DNA of 64,000 nucleotides, from assembly GCA_030693065.1 (NCBI GenBank), contig JAUYBL010000036.1:1-64000 (forward strand), written 5' to 3'. This stretch comes from Methylococcaceae bacterium (GTDB lineage: Bacteria; Pseudomonadota; Gammaproteobacteria; Methylococcales; Methylomonadaceae). The notes under the pieces were generated by a model, which was given only the letters and a program-made list of their open reading frames with translations, had not been told where the DNA came from and did not search any database. A program made the translations under genes and the position numbers. Each line of letters starts with the position of its first letter. Within the stretch, counting starts at the first letter, position 1. This document shows, in pieces, positions 1-8,214 of this stretch.

Positions 1-26
1 GTAAGGTGTGTGTAAGCCATGAAGCT

Positions 27-57
27 CTCCCGTCAGTGATGTTTCGGGAGACTTTTT
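27..57 (+). terminator. Possible rho-independent terminator
   Basis: CTCCCG (27-32) pairs with CGGGAG (45-50) across a 12-base loop, and a T-rich run (53-57) follows. It would end a gene lying left of the window. The stem is short, so this is only a plausible call. Confidence 0.35.
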
Positions 58-262
58 ACCACATCTTGCTCCTGAACTCATGGAGTAAGCACTATCCCGA
101 TTCGTTAAACGGGTTATGCACTTATGATACGAATTCGCCAATGACAATTTTTTATCATTCTCAACAACTTTAAAAACTTTGTGTTTATCCCCAAGCAATT
201 AGCACAAAGATTCTGTTTTATCCCACTTTATATTAAATTTTCTTTCGAATTCACTTTAAATG

Positions 263-279
263 TGTCAGGTTTTTTTACA
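263..279. promoter_or_regulatory. Possible activator site upstream of the PEP-CTERM gene
   Basis: The segment TGTCAGG-T7-ACA lies about 85 bases upstream of the sigma-54-like promoter, the distance usual for an enhancer-binding activator. The rest of the 1-482 non-coding stretch is A+T-rich and shows no gene. Assignment to a PrsR-type regulator is only a guess from PEP-CTERM biology. Confidence 0.2.
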
Positions 280-361
280 ACTCTCTTAATAAAGAGATAA
301 CAATACCGGACACCCCAATTAATTATCACTACAAATCAATTAGTTAAATAAAATAAATAAT

Positions 362-377
362 TGGCACAACTAATGCT
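362..377 (+). promoter_or_regulatory. Sigma-54-type -24/-12 promoter
   Basis: TGGCACAACTAATGCT matches the RpoN consensus TGGCACGNNNNTTGCW with two mismatches. It keeps the GG (-24) and GC (-12) doublets at the correct 10-base separation. It lies about 106 bases before the PEP-CTERM start codon. PEP-CTERM genes are often RpoN-dependent with the PrsK/PrsR two-component system, which supports the call. Confidence 0.5.
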
Positions 378-482
378 AAATAAAAATTGTTACAAAAGCT
401 AAAAAACTTTGCTTCTGTACAATATCAATCATCAGCCCGCTCTTAATTGATATTTTTTATTTAATAACTTAAGGACCTCGAA

Positions 483-1307
483 ATGAAACAAGCAATACTC
501 AAAACGGCAATTATTGGTGCTGCAATCATTGGATTTAGCGCTGGCGGCAATGCTTACGCGGGCGCAGTCCATGACAGCAGCCTTTTCACTACTAATACTC
601 TCCCAGGTAACGATGATGGTTCTACAGGATTGGTTTCGTTAGGGTTTAGCATCAACTTTTACGGCACAACCTATAGTAATCTGTACGTCAACAACAATGG
701 CAACGTTACATTTACTCAACCTTACGGCACGTTCACGCCCAGCGCGATAACAAGCTCATCATCTTTACCTATAATTGCACCGTTTTTCGCCGACGTAGAT
801 ACAAGAAGCGGTAGCCCCGTAACTTATGGAGCTAGTACAATCGGCGGACAAAACGTGTTCGGCGTTAACTGGATAGATGTTGGTTACTACAGCAATCATG
901 CCAACCCAAACAATAGCTTCCAGCTAATCATTACTGACCGTAGCGATATAGGCGCTGGTGATTTCGACTTCCAATTCAATTACGATCGGATTCTTTGGGA
1001 ATCAGGACAAGCAAGTGGTAGCGATGCAAACGGCCTCGGTGGTACATCAGCGGTCGCTGGTTGGACTAATGGCTTAGGAACATTCCTTCAATTGGCGGGC
1101 TCGCTTGTAAACGGCGCGCTGCTTGATAACGGCCCTAACGCGTTAATTGCTAACTCGCTTAACTCCAATACTCTTGGTCAATACAATTTTAGAGTTCGCA
1201 ACGGACAAGTAGAGAATAACAATCCTGTGCCAGAACCAGCTTCTCTTGCTCTTCTTGGATTAGGAGCATTGGGTTTATTTGCTGCTCGTCGTCGCAAGAC
1301 TGCATAA
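483..1307 (+). CDS. PEP-CTERM sorting-signal protein with nidogen-like domain
   Basis: Secreted protein of 274 residues. It starts with a signal peptide of about 26 residues (hydrophobic core AIIGAAIIGFSAGG, ending AYAGA). The middle has a NIDO-like pattern: NNNGNVTF near residue 70, then PIIAPFFADVDTR and FGVNWIDVGYY. The C-terminus is a textbook PEP-CTERM tripartite signal: VPEPASL, then a hydrophobic helix, then RRRK. Such proteins are processed by an exosortase and released or anchored at the cell surface together with exopolysaccharide. AAGGA lies 9 bases before the ATG. The gene stands alone between a sigma-54-like promoter and a strong terminator. The exact function is unknown; a role in extracellular matrix or floc formation is inferred from the family. 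Confidence 0.9.
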   Translation: MKQAILKTAIIGAAIIGFSAGGNAYAGAVHDSSLFTTNTLPGNDDGSTGLVSLGFSINFYGTTYSNLYVNNNGNVTFTQPYGTFTPSAITSSSSLPIIAPFFADVDTRSGSPVTYGASTIGGQNVFGVNWIDVGYYSNHANPNNSFQLIITDRSDIGAGDFDFQFNYDRILWESGQASGSDANGLGGTSAVAGWTNGLGTFLQLAGSLVNGALLDNGPNALIANSLNSNTLGQYNFRVRNGQVENNNPVPEPASLALLGLGALGLFAARRRKTA

Positions 1308-1330
1308 CCTCATCGGTTATTATTTAGTAC

Positions 1331-1359
1331 AAAAAAGGCGGCGCAAGCCGCCTTTTTTG
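1331..1359 (+). terminator. Rho-independent terminator of the PEP-CTERM gene
   Basis: AAAAAAGGCGGC, loop GCAA, GCCGCCTTTTTT. The GC-rich stem is perfect and is flanked by A and T tracts, so it can work in both directions. It lies 24 bases after the stop codon. Confidence 0.9.
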
Positions 1360-1492
1360 TTTCTACTAACCAAGAATTTTCCAACCCCATCACTATCAGT
1401 CATTACCCCGCACTTATTTTCCAGGAGTAAACTAACCAATAACTGAGCAAACTAAAATGCTCTTTATCGGGATTAACTTGGAGGGCAAGACC

Positions 1493-3904
1493 ATGACTGC
1501 ACAAACAAACTACATCCGCTGGTTTAACGAATTAAGCATTTCCGATATACCGCTAGTAGGTGGCAAGAATGCCTCGTTAGGCGAAATGTATCAGGAGTTA
1601 ACGCCGCAAGGGATTCTGATTCCCAATGGTTTTGCAGTGACGGCAGAAGCTTACCGTTATTTATTGCAGCAAGCGGGTGCTTGGGAGCGATTGCATCAGG
1701 CTCTGGATGGGTTAAATCCTGATGACGTTGCTGATTTAGCGCGACGTGCGCGTCAGGCACGAGAAATAATCTATGCCGCACCTCTGCCTGAAGATCTCCA
1801 GCTACAAATCATCTCTGCATTTAAAAAGCTGCAAGAACAATATGGTGACGATGTCAGCGTTGCGGTACGCAGTTCGGCCACTGCCGAAGATTTGCCCACC
1901 GCCAGCTTTGCCGGGCAACAAGACACTTACCTGAATATCCGTGGCGATGCTGCATTGCTGGAAGCCTGCAAACGCTGTTTTGCCAGCCTGTTTACTGATC
2001 GCGCCATTCATTACCGTATCGACCAAGGCTTCGATCATTTCAAACTGGCCTTATCGATCGGCATTATGAAAATGGTACGCTCCGATCTGGATGCCAGCGG
2101 CGTGATGTTTTCTTTAGATACCGAATCTGGCTTTAGCGATGTAGTGTTCATTACCGGCGCTTATGGGCTGGGTGAAAATGTTGTGCAAGGCGCGGTTGAC
2201 CCGGATGAGTTTTATGTCCACAAATCGACCTTTGCCCAAGGCCATCGGGCAGTACTACGCCGCACACTGGGTGCCAAAAAAATAAAGATGATTTACAGCG
2301 ATGGCAGCACCACAGAACCGGTCCGTAATATCGCCACTTCCGAACAAGAACGCCAACGCTTTTGCATTACCGACCAGGATGTTTTAACCCTGGCCGATTA
2401 CGCGATAAAAATAGAAAAACATTACAGCACCAAGGCCGGGCAAGCCAGACCGATGGATATGGAATGGGCTAAAGACGGCATCGACGGCAAGCTCTATATC
2501 GTGCAGGCTCGACCTGAAACCGTGGTATCGCAGCTCAGCGGCATGACATTGGAGCAATACCAACTAAAAACCACAGCTGCGCCCATCGTCACGGGTCATT
2601 CAGTCGGCAGCAAAATAGCCACAGGCAAGGCCCGCATCATCAAAAATCCGGCGCAATTGAACGAGTTTAAAGCGGGCGATGTCTTGGTGGCTGATATGAC
2701 CACCCCGGACTGGGAACCAGTGATGAAGATAGCTTCGGCCATTGTCACCAATCGCGGCGGGCGTACTTGCCATGCGGCCATTATCTCCCGCGAACTGGGT
2801 GTACCAGCTGTGATTGGCTGCGATAACGCGACTACTCAAATTAAAGATAATGCCGCAGTTACGGTATCTTGTGCAGAAGGCGATGTCGGCAAGGTCTATG
2901 ACGGCATTTTAGATTTTGATGTTGAAAGCACTGATTTATCGGGCCTGCAACACCCAAAAACCCACATCATGCTGAATATCGGCAATCCAGAGATCGCTTT
3001 TAAAACCAGCTTTTTACCGAACGATGGCGTTGGGTTGGCACGGATGGAATTCATCATTACTGAATACATCAAAGCTCATCCGATGGCCTTGCTGCACCCG
3101 GAACTGGTCCAAGATGTCGATGAACGCAAACAACTAAAACGCCTGACGCAACACTATGCCAAGCCGGGCGATTTTTTTATTGAAAAACTGTCGGAAGGTG
3201 TCGGCACTATCGCCGCAGCTTTTTATCCCAAACCCGTCGTGGTGCGCCTCTCGGATTTTAAAACCAATGAATACGCCACTTTACTGGGCGGGCGCTGGTT
3301 TGAATTTGATGAAGCCAATCCGATGATCGGTTTTCGCGGCGCCTCGCGTTACACGCATCCGGCTTATGCTGAAGGCTTTGCGCTGGAATGTGCGGCAATG
3401 AAACGGGTACGCGATGACATGGGCTTAACTAATGTGATTTTGATGATTCCGTTCTGTCGTCGCGTGCAAGAAGCCAAACGCGTACTTGATTACATGACCA
3501 GCCTTGGTTTAAAGCGCGGCGAAAACGGCCTGCAAATCTATGTAATGTGCGAGATTCCCAATAACGTCATCCAGATTGATGCGTTTTCAGAATATTTTGA
3601 TGGCTTTTCTATCGGTTCCAATGATTTGACCCAGCTGACTTTAGGAGTCGATCGCGATTCTGCCATCCTGGCCGAAGACTTCGACGAACGCGATGAGGGT
3701 GTTAAAGAAATGATTCGACAGGCCGTGGTCGGTGCCAAACGCAATGGCAGACATTGCGGCCTGTGCGGGCAAGCGCCATCGGATTACCCGGAAATGGCGG
3801 AATTTTTGGTGGAGATTGGCATTGATTCTATGAGCCTGAACCCAGACACCGTGTTAAAAACTACGCAACTGATTCTGGAAACTGAGCGGCGCTTGGGGAA
3901 ATAA
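1493..3904 (+). CDS. ppsA: Phosphoenolpyruvate synthase (pyruvate, water dikinase)
   Basis: Converts pyruvate, ATP and water to PEP, AMP and phosphate, the entry to gluconeogenesis; in C1-growing cells it rebuilds PEP from pyruvate. It is 803 residues, close to E. coli PpsA (792). Domains in order: ATP-grasp nucleotide-binding domain (residues about 10-350, with VGGKNASLGEM and SSATAEDLPTASFAGQQD), swivelling phosphohistidine domain with GGRTCHAAIISRELG (His427), and a C-terminal PEP/pyruvate barrel (GFRGASRY, MIPFCR, SIGSNDLTQLTLGVDRD, GLCGQAPSD with the catalytic Cys). The ATG at 1493 is chosen over the in-frame ATG at 1457 because TTGGAGG sits 9 bases before it and homologues start here. 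It is monocistronic. Confidence 0.96.
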   Translation: MTAQTNYIRWFNELSISDIPLVGGKNASLGEMYQELTPQGILIPNGFAVTAEAYRYLLQQAGAWERLHQALDGLNPDDVADLARRARQAREIIYAAPLPEDLQLQIISAFKKLQEQYGDDVSVAVRSSATAEDLPTASFAGQQDTYLNIRGDAALLEACKRCFASLFTDRAIHYRIDQGFDHFKLALSIGIMKMVRSDLDASGVMFSLDTESGFSDVVFITGAYGLGENVVQGAVDPDEFYVHKSTFAQGHRAVLRRTLGAKKIKMIYSDGSTTEPVRNIATSEQERQRFCITDQDVLTLADYAIKIEKHYSTKAGQARPMDMEWAKDGIDGKLYIVQARPETVVSQLSGMTLEQYQLKTTAAPIVTGHSVGSKIATGKARIIKNPAQLNEFKAGDVLVADMTTPDWEPVMKIASAIVTNRGGRTCHAAIISRELGVPAVIGCDNATTQIKDNAAVTVSCAEGDVGKVYDGILDFDVESTDLSGLQHPKTHIMLNIGNPEIAFKTSFLPNDGVGLARMEFIITEYIKAHPMALLHPELVQDVDERKQLKRLTQHYAKPGDFFIEKLSEGVGTIAAAFYPKPVVVRLSDFKTNEYATLLGGRWFEFDEANPMIGFRGASRYTHPAYAEGFALECAAMKRVRDDMGLTNVILMIPFCRRVQEAKRVLDYMTSLGLKRGENGLQIYVMCEIPNNVIQIDAFSEYFDGFSIGSNDLTQLTLGVDRDSAILAEDFDERDEGVKEMIRQAVVGAKRNGRHCGLCGQAPSDYPEMAEFLVEIGIDSMSLNPDTVLKTTQLILETERRLGK

Positions 3905-3943
3905 GTGCCGTAAATTTTCACGGATCACTTTGCAGAGACCAAT

Positions 3944-4057
3944 TTATACCATTCACAATAAGTTAACATGCTATCCCTTCTCCAACGTACCTATAGGGCA
4001 TAAAGGAGAAGGTTAGGATGAAGGTTTCAAAATAAAAACTTATTGGGATTGGTATTA
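3944..4057 (-). mobile_element. MITE-like inverted-repeat element, copy 1
   Basis: Non-coding element of about 113 bp that is nearly identical, in opposite orientation, to 57249-57360 (about 90% by eye, from base-by-base reading). The ends form imperfect terminal inverted repeats of about 20 bp (TATACCATTCACAATAAGTT at the left, and the reverse complement of TAATACCAATCCCAATAAGT at the right). No open frame is present. The outer TA is compatible with a TA-target (IS630/Tc1-like) transposase acting in trans, but none is visible in the window. Confidence 0.75.
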
Positions 4058-4223
4058 CTTATTTCCAAGAAAGCATCGGCACAACCTGGAAAGTATTTTT
4101 GGGCAAACAACAGTCGCTGCAACAAGATCTTCTTAAGGCAATTAACTTAAAAGGATTTTTTCCTATAGCTAGTTGAGCCGGTGCGCGTCAATACTAGCGG
4201 CCCTTTTACCAACCTTCGGCAAT

Positions 4224-5546
4224 ATGAGTTTACGTTATCAAATCAACCTGAGAATTCTATTCTCGTCATTGTGCATTCTGATTTTGGGAGGTTCGATAGC
4301 GATATGGCAGGCACGCGCTGCGGTGGACAAGGAAGTCGAATCGTCCATCAATCTGGCCGTCAAGCTGATAGCGTTTGGTTTTTCCCAGGTAGAGCAAAAC
4401 GCTCAACCTGAAACTGACTGGCTAGCGCAATTTAATACGCTGAAAGAAACTCGGCATTTGCATATTCAGTTACGGCAACCATCCGGCAATATTCTTAAAT
4501 TAACGCCTAACAATAGCGCCGAACAGCATGAAAATCTTCCGCCACATTGGTTTATTAATTTACTTGAAGATGGCCATTACCAAACCGAACATAAGATTAA
4601 CGCCGTTAATGGCGCCCCGTTAACACTGATTATTCAGGCCAATCCGCTAGATGAAATCACCGAAGTATGGGCGGAAAGCCTGGCTTTTTTCGGCTCGTTT
4701 TTTTTCCTGACGCTGTTTACTTTTTTGACAGTTAATTTAGTTTTTAACAAGGCAATAAGATCAACAACCACTATCGTGGAAGCATTACAAGCCATTGAAA
4801 ATGGGCATTATCAACAATCGGTGCCGGAATTTGCCATTACTGAGTACGACATTATTGCTAAAGCTGTTAATCATTTAGGTCACGAATTACATATCACTCA
4901 GCAAGAAAATCGCGCCTTAACTCAGCATTCTCTGGAGATACAGGAAGACGAGCGCCAGCGTTTATCGCAAGAGTTGCACGACGAGTTGGGCCAATCCATT
5001 ACTGCGATAAAAGTGATGGCTGTTACCGCCGCGCATAAAAAAGCCGATATAAAACAAACCACGGAAACCATTGTCGGCATTTGTGATCATGTTATGAAGG
5101 TGGTGCGTTCGATGATGCATCAGTTACATCCTTTAGTGCTGACCGAGCTTGGCTTAAAAGCCACAATGGAAGATTTATTAAACCATTGGTCAGTCCGGAA
5201 TCCGGAATTGACCCTGACAATCGATTGCCCGGATGAAGTTGATGGTCTGGAGCAGAAAATCACCATTCAGGTCTTTCGGGTAGTGCAAGAATGTTTGACT
5301 AACATTGTCCGCCACGCGCAAGCCGAGCAAGCACAGATCAAACTAGTCATTAAGCATAATGGCAGTTTTGAAAAAACGCTTTGGCTGGAGGTCAGCGATG
5401 ATGGTCAAGGCTGTGCCGCCGATAAAATTAAAACCGGCTTTGGATTATTAGGAATGCGCGAGCGTATCAAAAGCTTGGGTGGCGAATTTACCATTCAAAC
5501 CAGCCCGCAACAGGGCATGACAATTATTGCGAGCATTCCTTTGTGA
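4224..5546 (+). CDS. Membrane sensor histidine kinase, NarX/UhpB (HisKA_3) type
   Basis: Inner-membrane sensor kinase of 440 residues. TM1 at about 9-29, a periplasmic sensor region of about 120 residues, TM2 at about 149-172, a HAMP-like linker, then a HisKA_3 dimerisation domain with QEDERQRLSQELHDELGQS (phospho-acceptor His252). A HATPase_c domain follows, with N box VVQECLTNIVRHA, G1 SDDGQGC, and G2 GFGLLGMRERI. The ATG at 4224 is preferred; an upstream TTG at 4173 would add 17 residues but lacks a well-placed ribosome site. The stop codon overlaps the GTG of the downstream response regulator, so the pair is translationally coupled. The signal is unknown. Proteins of this class control uptake, nitrate or methanol oxidation genes in other bacteria (UhpB, NarX, MoxY), but nothing here shows which. 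Confidence 0.88.
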   Translation: MSLRYQINLRILFSSLCILILGGSIAIWQARAAVDKEVESSINLAVKLIAFGFSQVEQNAQPETDWLAQFNTLKETRHLHIQLRQPSGNILKLTPNNSAEQHENLPPHWFINLLEDGHYQTEHKINAVNGAPLTLIIQANPLDEITEVWAESLAFFGSFFFLTLFTFLTVNLVFNKAIRSTTTIVEALQAIENGHYQQSVPEFAITEYDIIAKAVNHLGHELHITQQENRALTQHSLEIQEDERQRLSQELHDELGQSITAIKVMAVTAAHKKADIKQTTETIVGICDHVMKVVRSMMHQLHPLVLTELGLKATMEDLLNHWSVRNPELTLTIDCPDEVDGLEQKITIQVFRVVQECLTNIVRHAQAEQAQIKLVIKHNGSFEKTLWLEVSDDGQGCAADKIKTGFGLLGMRERIKSLGGEFTIQTSPQQGMTIIASIPL

Positions 5547-6187
5547 ACAATCCGATTAAAGTAATCTTGGTAGATGATCACGCGGTGGTCCGCGCCGGCT
5601 TCAGATTGTTATTATCGACAAGTGAGGATATTGAAGTTATTGCCGAAGCCGAACGTGGTGAACAAGCTTGTCAGCTTTATCTGGAAAAACAACCTGATGT
5701 GATGGTGCTGGATTTATCGATGCCGGGTATCGGCGGTTTAGAGGCTATCCGGCGAATTTGCAGTCGCAATGCCAATGCCAAAATCCTGGTATTCAGCGTC
5801 CATGATGAGATGGTTTATGTGGATAGAGCAGCCAACGCCGGTGCCAAAGGTTTCATTACCAAAAACAGCGCGCCTGCCATTCTTGTTGAAGCCATTCAGA
5901 AAATTGCTCAAGGTGAAATCTATATCGAACAGGGCTTGACCAGGAACACACCTGCAATGACCCGAGATATAGACTATCAGGCTGTCATCGGCAGTTTTTC
6001 GGCCCGGGAGTTCGATGTTTTTTTATTGTTGGCAAAAGGCTTAACTGCCCACAAAATCGCTGATGAATTATGTCTAGGGTACAAAACGGTCGCCAACTAC
6101 GGTACTCAAATCAAAAATAAATTGAATGTTGCAACGGTAGCGGAATTAACCCGTATTGCACTGGTTTTAAAGCTATTGAAAAACTGA
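5543..6187 (+). CDS. NarL/LuxR-family response regulator
   Basis: DNA-binding partner of the upstream kinase, 214 residues. The N-terminal receiver has the acidic pair DD (11-12), phospho-acceptor Asp57 in VLDLSMPG and a conserved Lys in GAKGFITK. The C-terminal LuxR-type helix-turn-helix spans about residues 150-205 (FSAREFDVFLLLAKGLTAHKIAD, then YKTVANYGTQIKNKL). The start is GTG at 5543, overlapping the kinase stop codon by four bases, which is typical of obligate two-component pairs. The 3' end overlaps the convergent mobA by about 15 bases. Target genes are not evident. Confidence 0.92.
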   Translation: MNNPIKVILVDDHAVVRAGFRLLLSTSEDIEVIAEAERGEQACQLYLEKQPDVMVLDLSMPGIGGLEAIRRICSRNANAKILVFSVHDEMVYVDRAANAGAKGFITKNSAPAILVEAIQKIAQGEIYIEQGLTRNTPAMTRDIDYQAVIGSFSAREFDVFLLLAKGLTAHKIADELCLGYKTVANYGTQIKNKLNVATVAELTRIALVLKLLKN

Positions 6188-6763
6188 TGCTTCCAGTGTT
6201 GTTAATTCGTCCATTGTGTTGATATTGGCAAATATTTCCGGCTCATCACAAAAATCGACTGTTGCCGTATTTTGTTGCAATATCCACCCCGCTAACTTGC
6301 GTTGCCCACCATCCAAATAGTCTTGCAAATTAGCTTGCAGAGTTGTTTTTATCGCTAAAAATACCGGATGTATTTTTTCGCCATCACAAGCAACAGCAAT
6401 ATCGACGTTCTGGTCTGTTTGACATTGCAATAATTTTTGTAAATGTCTGGCTTTAAATAATGGCGAGTCACAAGGCATGACTAATAACACACCGGTTTTT
6501 ACGTAAACCATTGCCGAATATACACCCGCCAAAGGTCCATCAAAACGGTCGGTTTGATCGGAAATTACATGGCAACCAAATTGCTGGTACTGCAAGATAT
6601 TGCGATTGGCGTTAATAACCACTTCGTCAGCAACTTGATTCAGGGCCTTTACTGCATAGCTCACCAAAGGTTGTTTTTGATAAAGAATGAGCCCCTTATC
6701 TTGAAAATCCATACGGCGGGCCAGTCCGCCCGCAAGAATTACTCCGGTGAGTTTTGTTTTCAT
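6173..6763 (-). CDS. mobA: Molybdenum cofactor guanylyltransferase
   Basis: Transfers GMP from GTP to molybdopterin to make the MGD cofactor in the cytoplasm. The nucleotidyltransferase signature is at the N-terminus: GVILAGGLARRMDFQDKG (the usual RMGG/DK pattern, with MD in place of MG). Further motifs are VISDQTDRFDGPLAGV and LLVMPCDSPLF. It is 196 residues, normal for MobA (E. coli 194). The ATG at 6763 is chosen over the in-frame one at 6784 because the signature then starts at residue 5, as in homologues. It lies close to, but on the opposite strand from, the formate dehydrogenase operon, whose catalytic subunit needs bis-MGD; a supporting role is a sound inference. Confidence 0.92.
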   Translation of the reverse strand: MKTKLTGVILAGGLARRMDFQDKGLILYQKQPLVSYAVKALNQVADEVVINANRNILQYQQFGCHVISDQTDRFDGPLAGVYSAMVYVKTGVLLVMPCDSPLFKARHLQKLLQCQTDQNVDIAVACDGEKIHPVFLAIKTTLQANLQDYLDGGQRKLAGWILQQNTATVDFCDEPEIFANINTMDELTTLEASVFQ

Positions 6764-6943
6764 GGTTAATATTGTGATGAACAAATGATCTAAATTGATT
6801 TTAAGTTAAAATGCTCAGGTTTTATTAATCGATTCTGGAAATCTATTTCCCATTAGTCGATTTGATTTTTCTATAGGCTTTCTACCAAATCACGATTTAA
6901 ACAAATTTTTACTTTGCGACATCTGAAATACAAGGAAATATTC

Positions 6944-7348
6944 ATGAAAACCAACTATGCAGCGTTAATGTCAAGCCTGGCTTTGGCGGCTTTTATCACA
7001 GGATGTACGTCCACAGCAGAAAAGCCCGTTGAAGCCGAAAAGACCGCAGATCAGGCGCCCTTAATGAATAACTACCCAACTCGCGATCGAGTCGAATACG
7101 TTTTAAACTGCGTCGCCCAAAAAGGCGGACTTTCTTACGTTAATCAATATGCTTGCGGTTGCAAAATAGACAAAATTGCTGAAAAACTCACTTTTGAAGA
7201 ATTTGAAGCAGCCAAAACATTTGGTTATTTACGCACCACAGCCGGAGAATCGGGAAGTGCTTTTCGTGATCCAAAGCAAGCTAAGGACCTAAGAAAGCAG
7301 CTTAAAGAAGCCGAAGACTATGCAGAAAAAAGTTGTTTTGTGAAATAA
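6944..7348 (+). CDS. Small lipoprotein of unknown function
   Basis: 134 residues. It has a lipoprotein signal peptide with lipobox ITGC (Cys at about residue 22). The mature part has three or four further cysteines in the pattern LNCVAQ, YACGCK, KSCF and is rich in charged helix. AAGGAA lies 6 bases before the ATG at 6944, which therefore beats the in-frame ATG at 6914. It sits upstream of the formate dehydrogenase operon but is separated from it by almost 390 bases, so it is probably a separate unit. I do not recognise the family. Confidence 0.75.
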   Translation: MKTNYAALMSSLALAAFITGCTSTAEKPVEAEKTADQAPLMNNYPTRDRVEYVLNCVAQKGGLSYVNQYACGCKIDKIAEKLTFEEFEAAKTFGYLRTTAGESGSAFRDPKQAKDLRKQLKEAEDYAEKSCFVK

Positions 7349-7524
7349 ATCGCAACGTTTTTGCCCTTTAAAACCAGTAGATTTTTTTACAAATCACACT
7401 TTAATTCGCTCATTGCAAATAGTTACCACAATAAATCAGACACCTACCGTTCGCGCTTGAGCAATCAAAATTTTAATAATAAGGCTATGAATGGATAAGT
7501 TTTAAAACAAGACTAACAATCTTA

Positions 7525-7550
7525 TTGACAATAATTCTCATCATGATAAA
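7525..7550 (+). promoter_or_regulatory. Possible promoter -35 with Fur-like box upstream of fdsG
   Basis: TTGACA at 7525-7530 is a perfect -35 element, though the -10 is weak (GATAAA at only 14 bases). GACAATAATTCTCATCATG (7527-7545) matches 13 of 19 positions of the canonical Fur box GATAATGATAATCATTATC. The formate dehydrogenase carries many Fe-S clusters, so iron control is reasonable but unproven. Nothing else stands out in the 7349-7737 gap apart from a purine-rich AGGAAGGA at about 7711, roughly 20 bases before the fdsG start. Confidence 0.25.
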
Positions 7551-7737
7551 CGCAACCAATGGGATTATTGATTAAGTGAAAATACCGTTTTTTAATTAAA
7601 TCACTTACATTTCCTAGTGTGTTTTAGTGATTTTTACAGCTAATAACCTGTGCTATCCTATCGCGAGCTTGTTTATTCACAACTACTATGGACGACTGTT
7701 GTTTTAATCAGGAAGGACGCACCCATTCGAGACAATC

Positions 7738-8214
7738 ATGACAGAATCAGTTACTACGCACGCAGTTGTGCAAGAAATAACCAATAGCTTAAAACATAAA
7801 CCGGGGGCTTTACTGCCTATTCTGCACGGCGTGCAAGATGCGCTTGGGTATATCCCTGCTGAAAGCATTCCTGAAATTGCCAAAGCGCTGAGTCTTTCTA
7901 GGGCTGAAGTGCATGGCGTAGTCAGTTTTTATCATTATTTTCGTGAAACGCCTCCCGGCAAACACACTATTCAACTGTGCCGTGCTGAATCATGCCAATC
8001 GATGGGCGGAAAAAAGCTGGAAGACTATATCAAAACCAAACTGGGTATTGATTTCCACGAAACTACTGCTGATGGCAAATTCTCTCTTGAACCCGTTTAT
8101 TGCCTTGGGAATTGCGCTTGCTCTCCAGCCATGCAAATAGGCAAGGATATTTACGGCCGAGTATCGACCAATAGCTTTGACGCAACCATCGTGGAATTAG
8201 GAGAGTCTGCATGA
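7738..8214 (+). CDS. fdsG: NAD-dependent formate dehydrogenase gamma subunit (NuoE-like)
   Basis: Small [2Fe-2S] electron-transfer subunit of the soluble, Mo-dependent formate dehydrogenase, 158 residues. It has a thioredoxin-like ferredoxin fold with ligands in [11 protein letters not shown] and [10 protein letters not shown]. The N-terminal helical part ([28 protein letters not shown]) is typical of the NuoE/HoxE/FdsG family. It is first gene of a five-gene operon, with its stop codon overlapping the ATG of fdsB by four bases. The operon catalyses formate + NAD+ to CO2 + NADH, the terminal dissimilatory step of C1 oxidation. Confidence 0.95.
   Translation: MTESVTTHAVVQEITNSLKHKPGALLPILHGVQDALGYIPAESIPEIAKALSLSRAEVHGVVSFYHYFRETPPGKHTIQLCRAESCQSMGGKKLEDYIKTKLGIDFHETTADGKFSLEPVYCLGNCACSPAMQIGKDIYGRVSTNSFDATIVELGESA

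Noticed and set aside
4051-4176. Plus-strand frame ending QQSLQQDLLKAINLKGF before the histidine kinase
   Set aside because: It reads codon-like but has no start and runs out of the MITE-like element; it may be a C-terminal gene scrap, but no family is recognisable.
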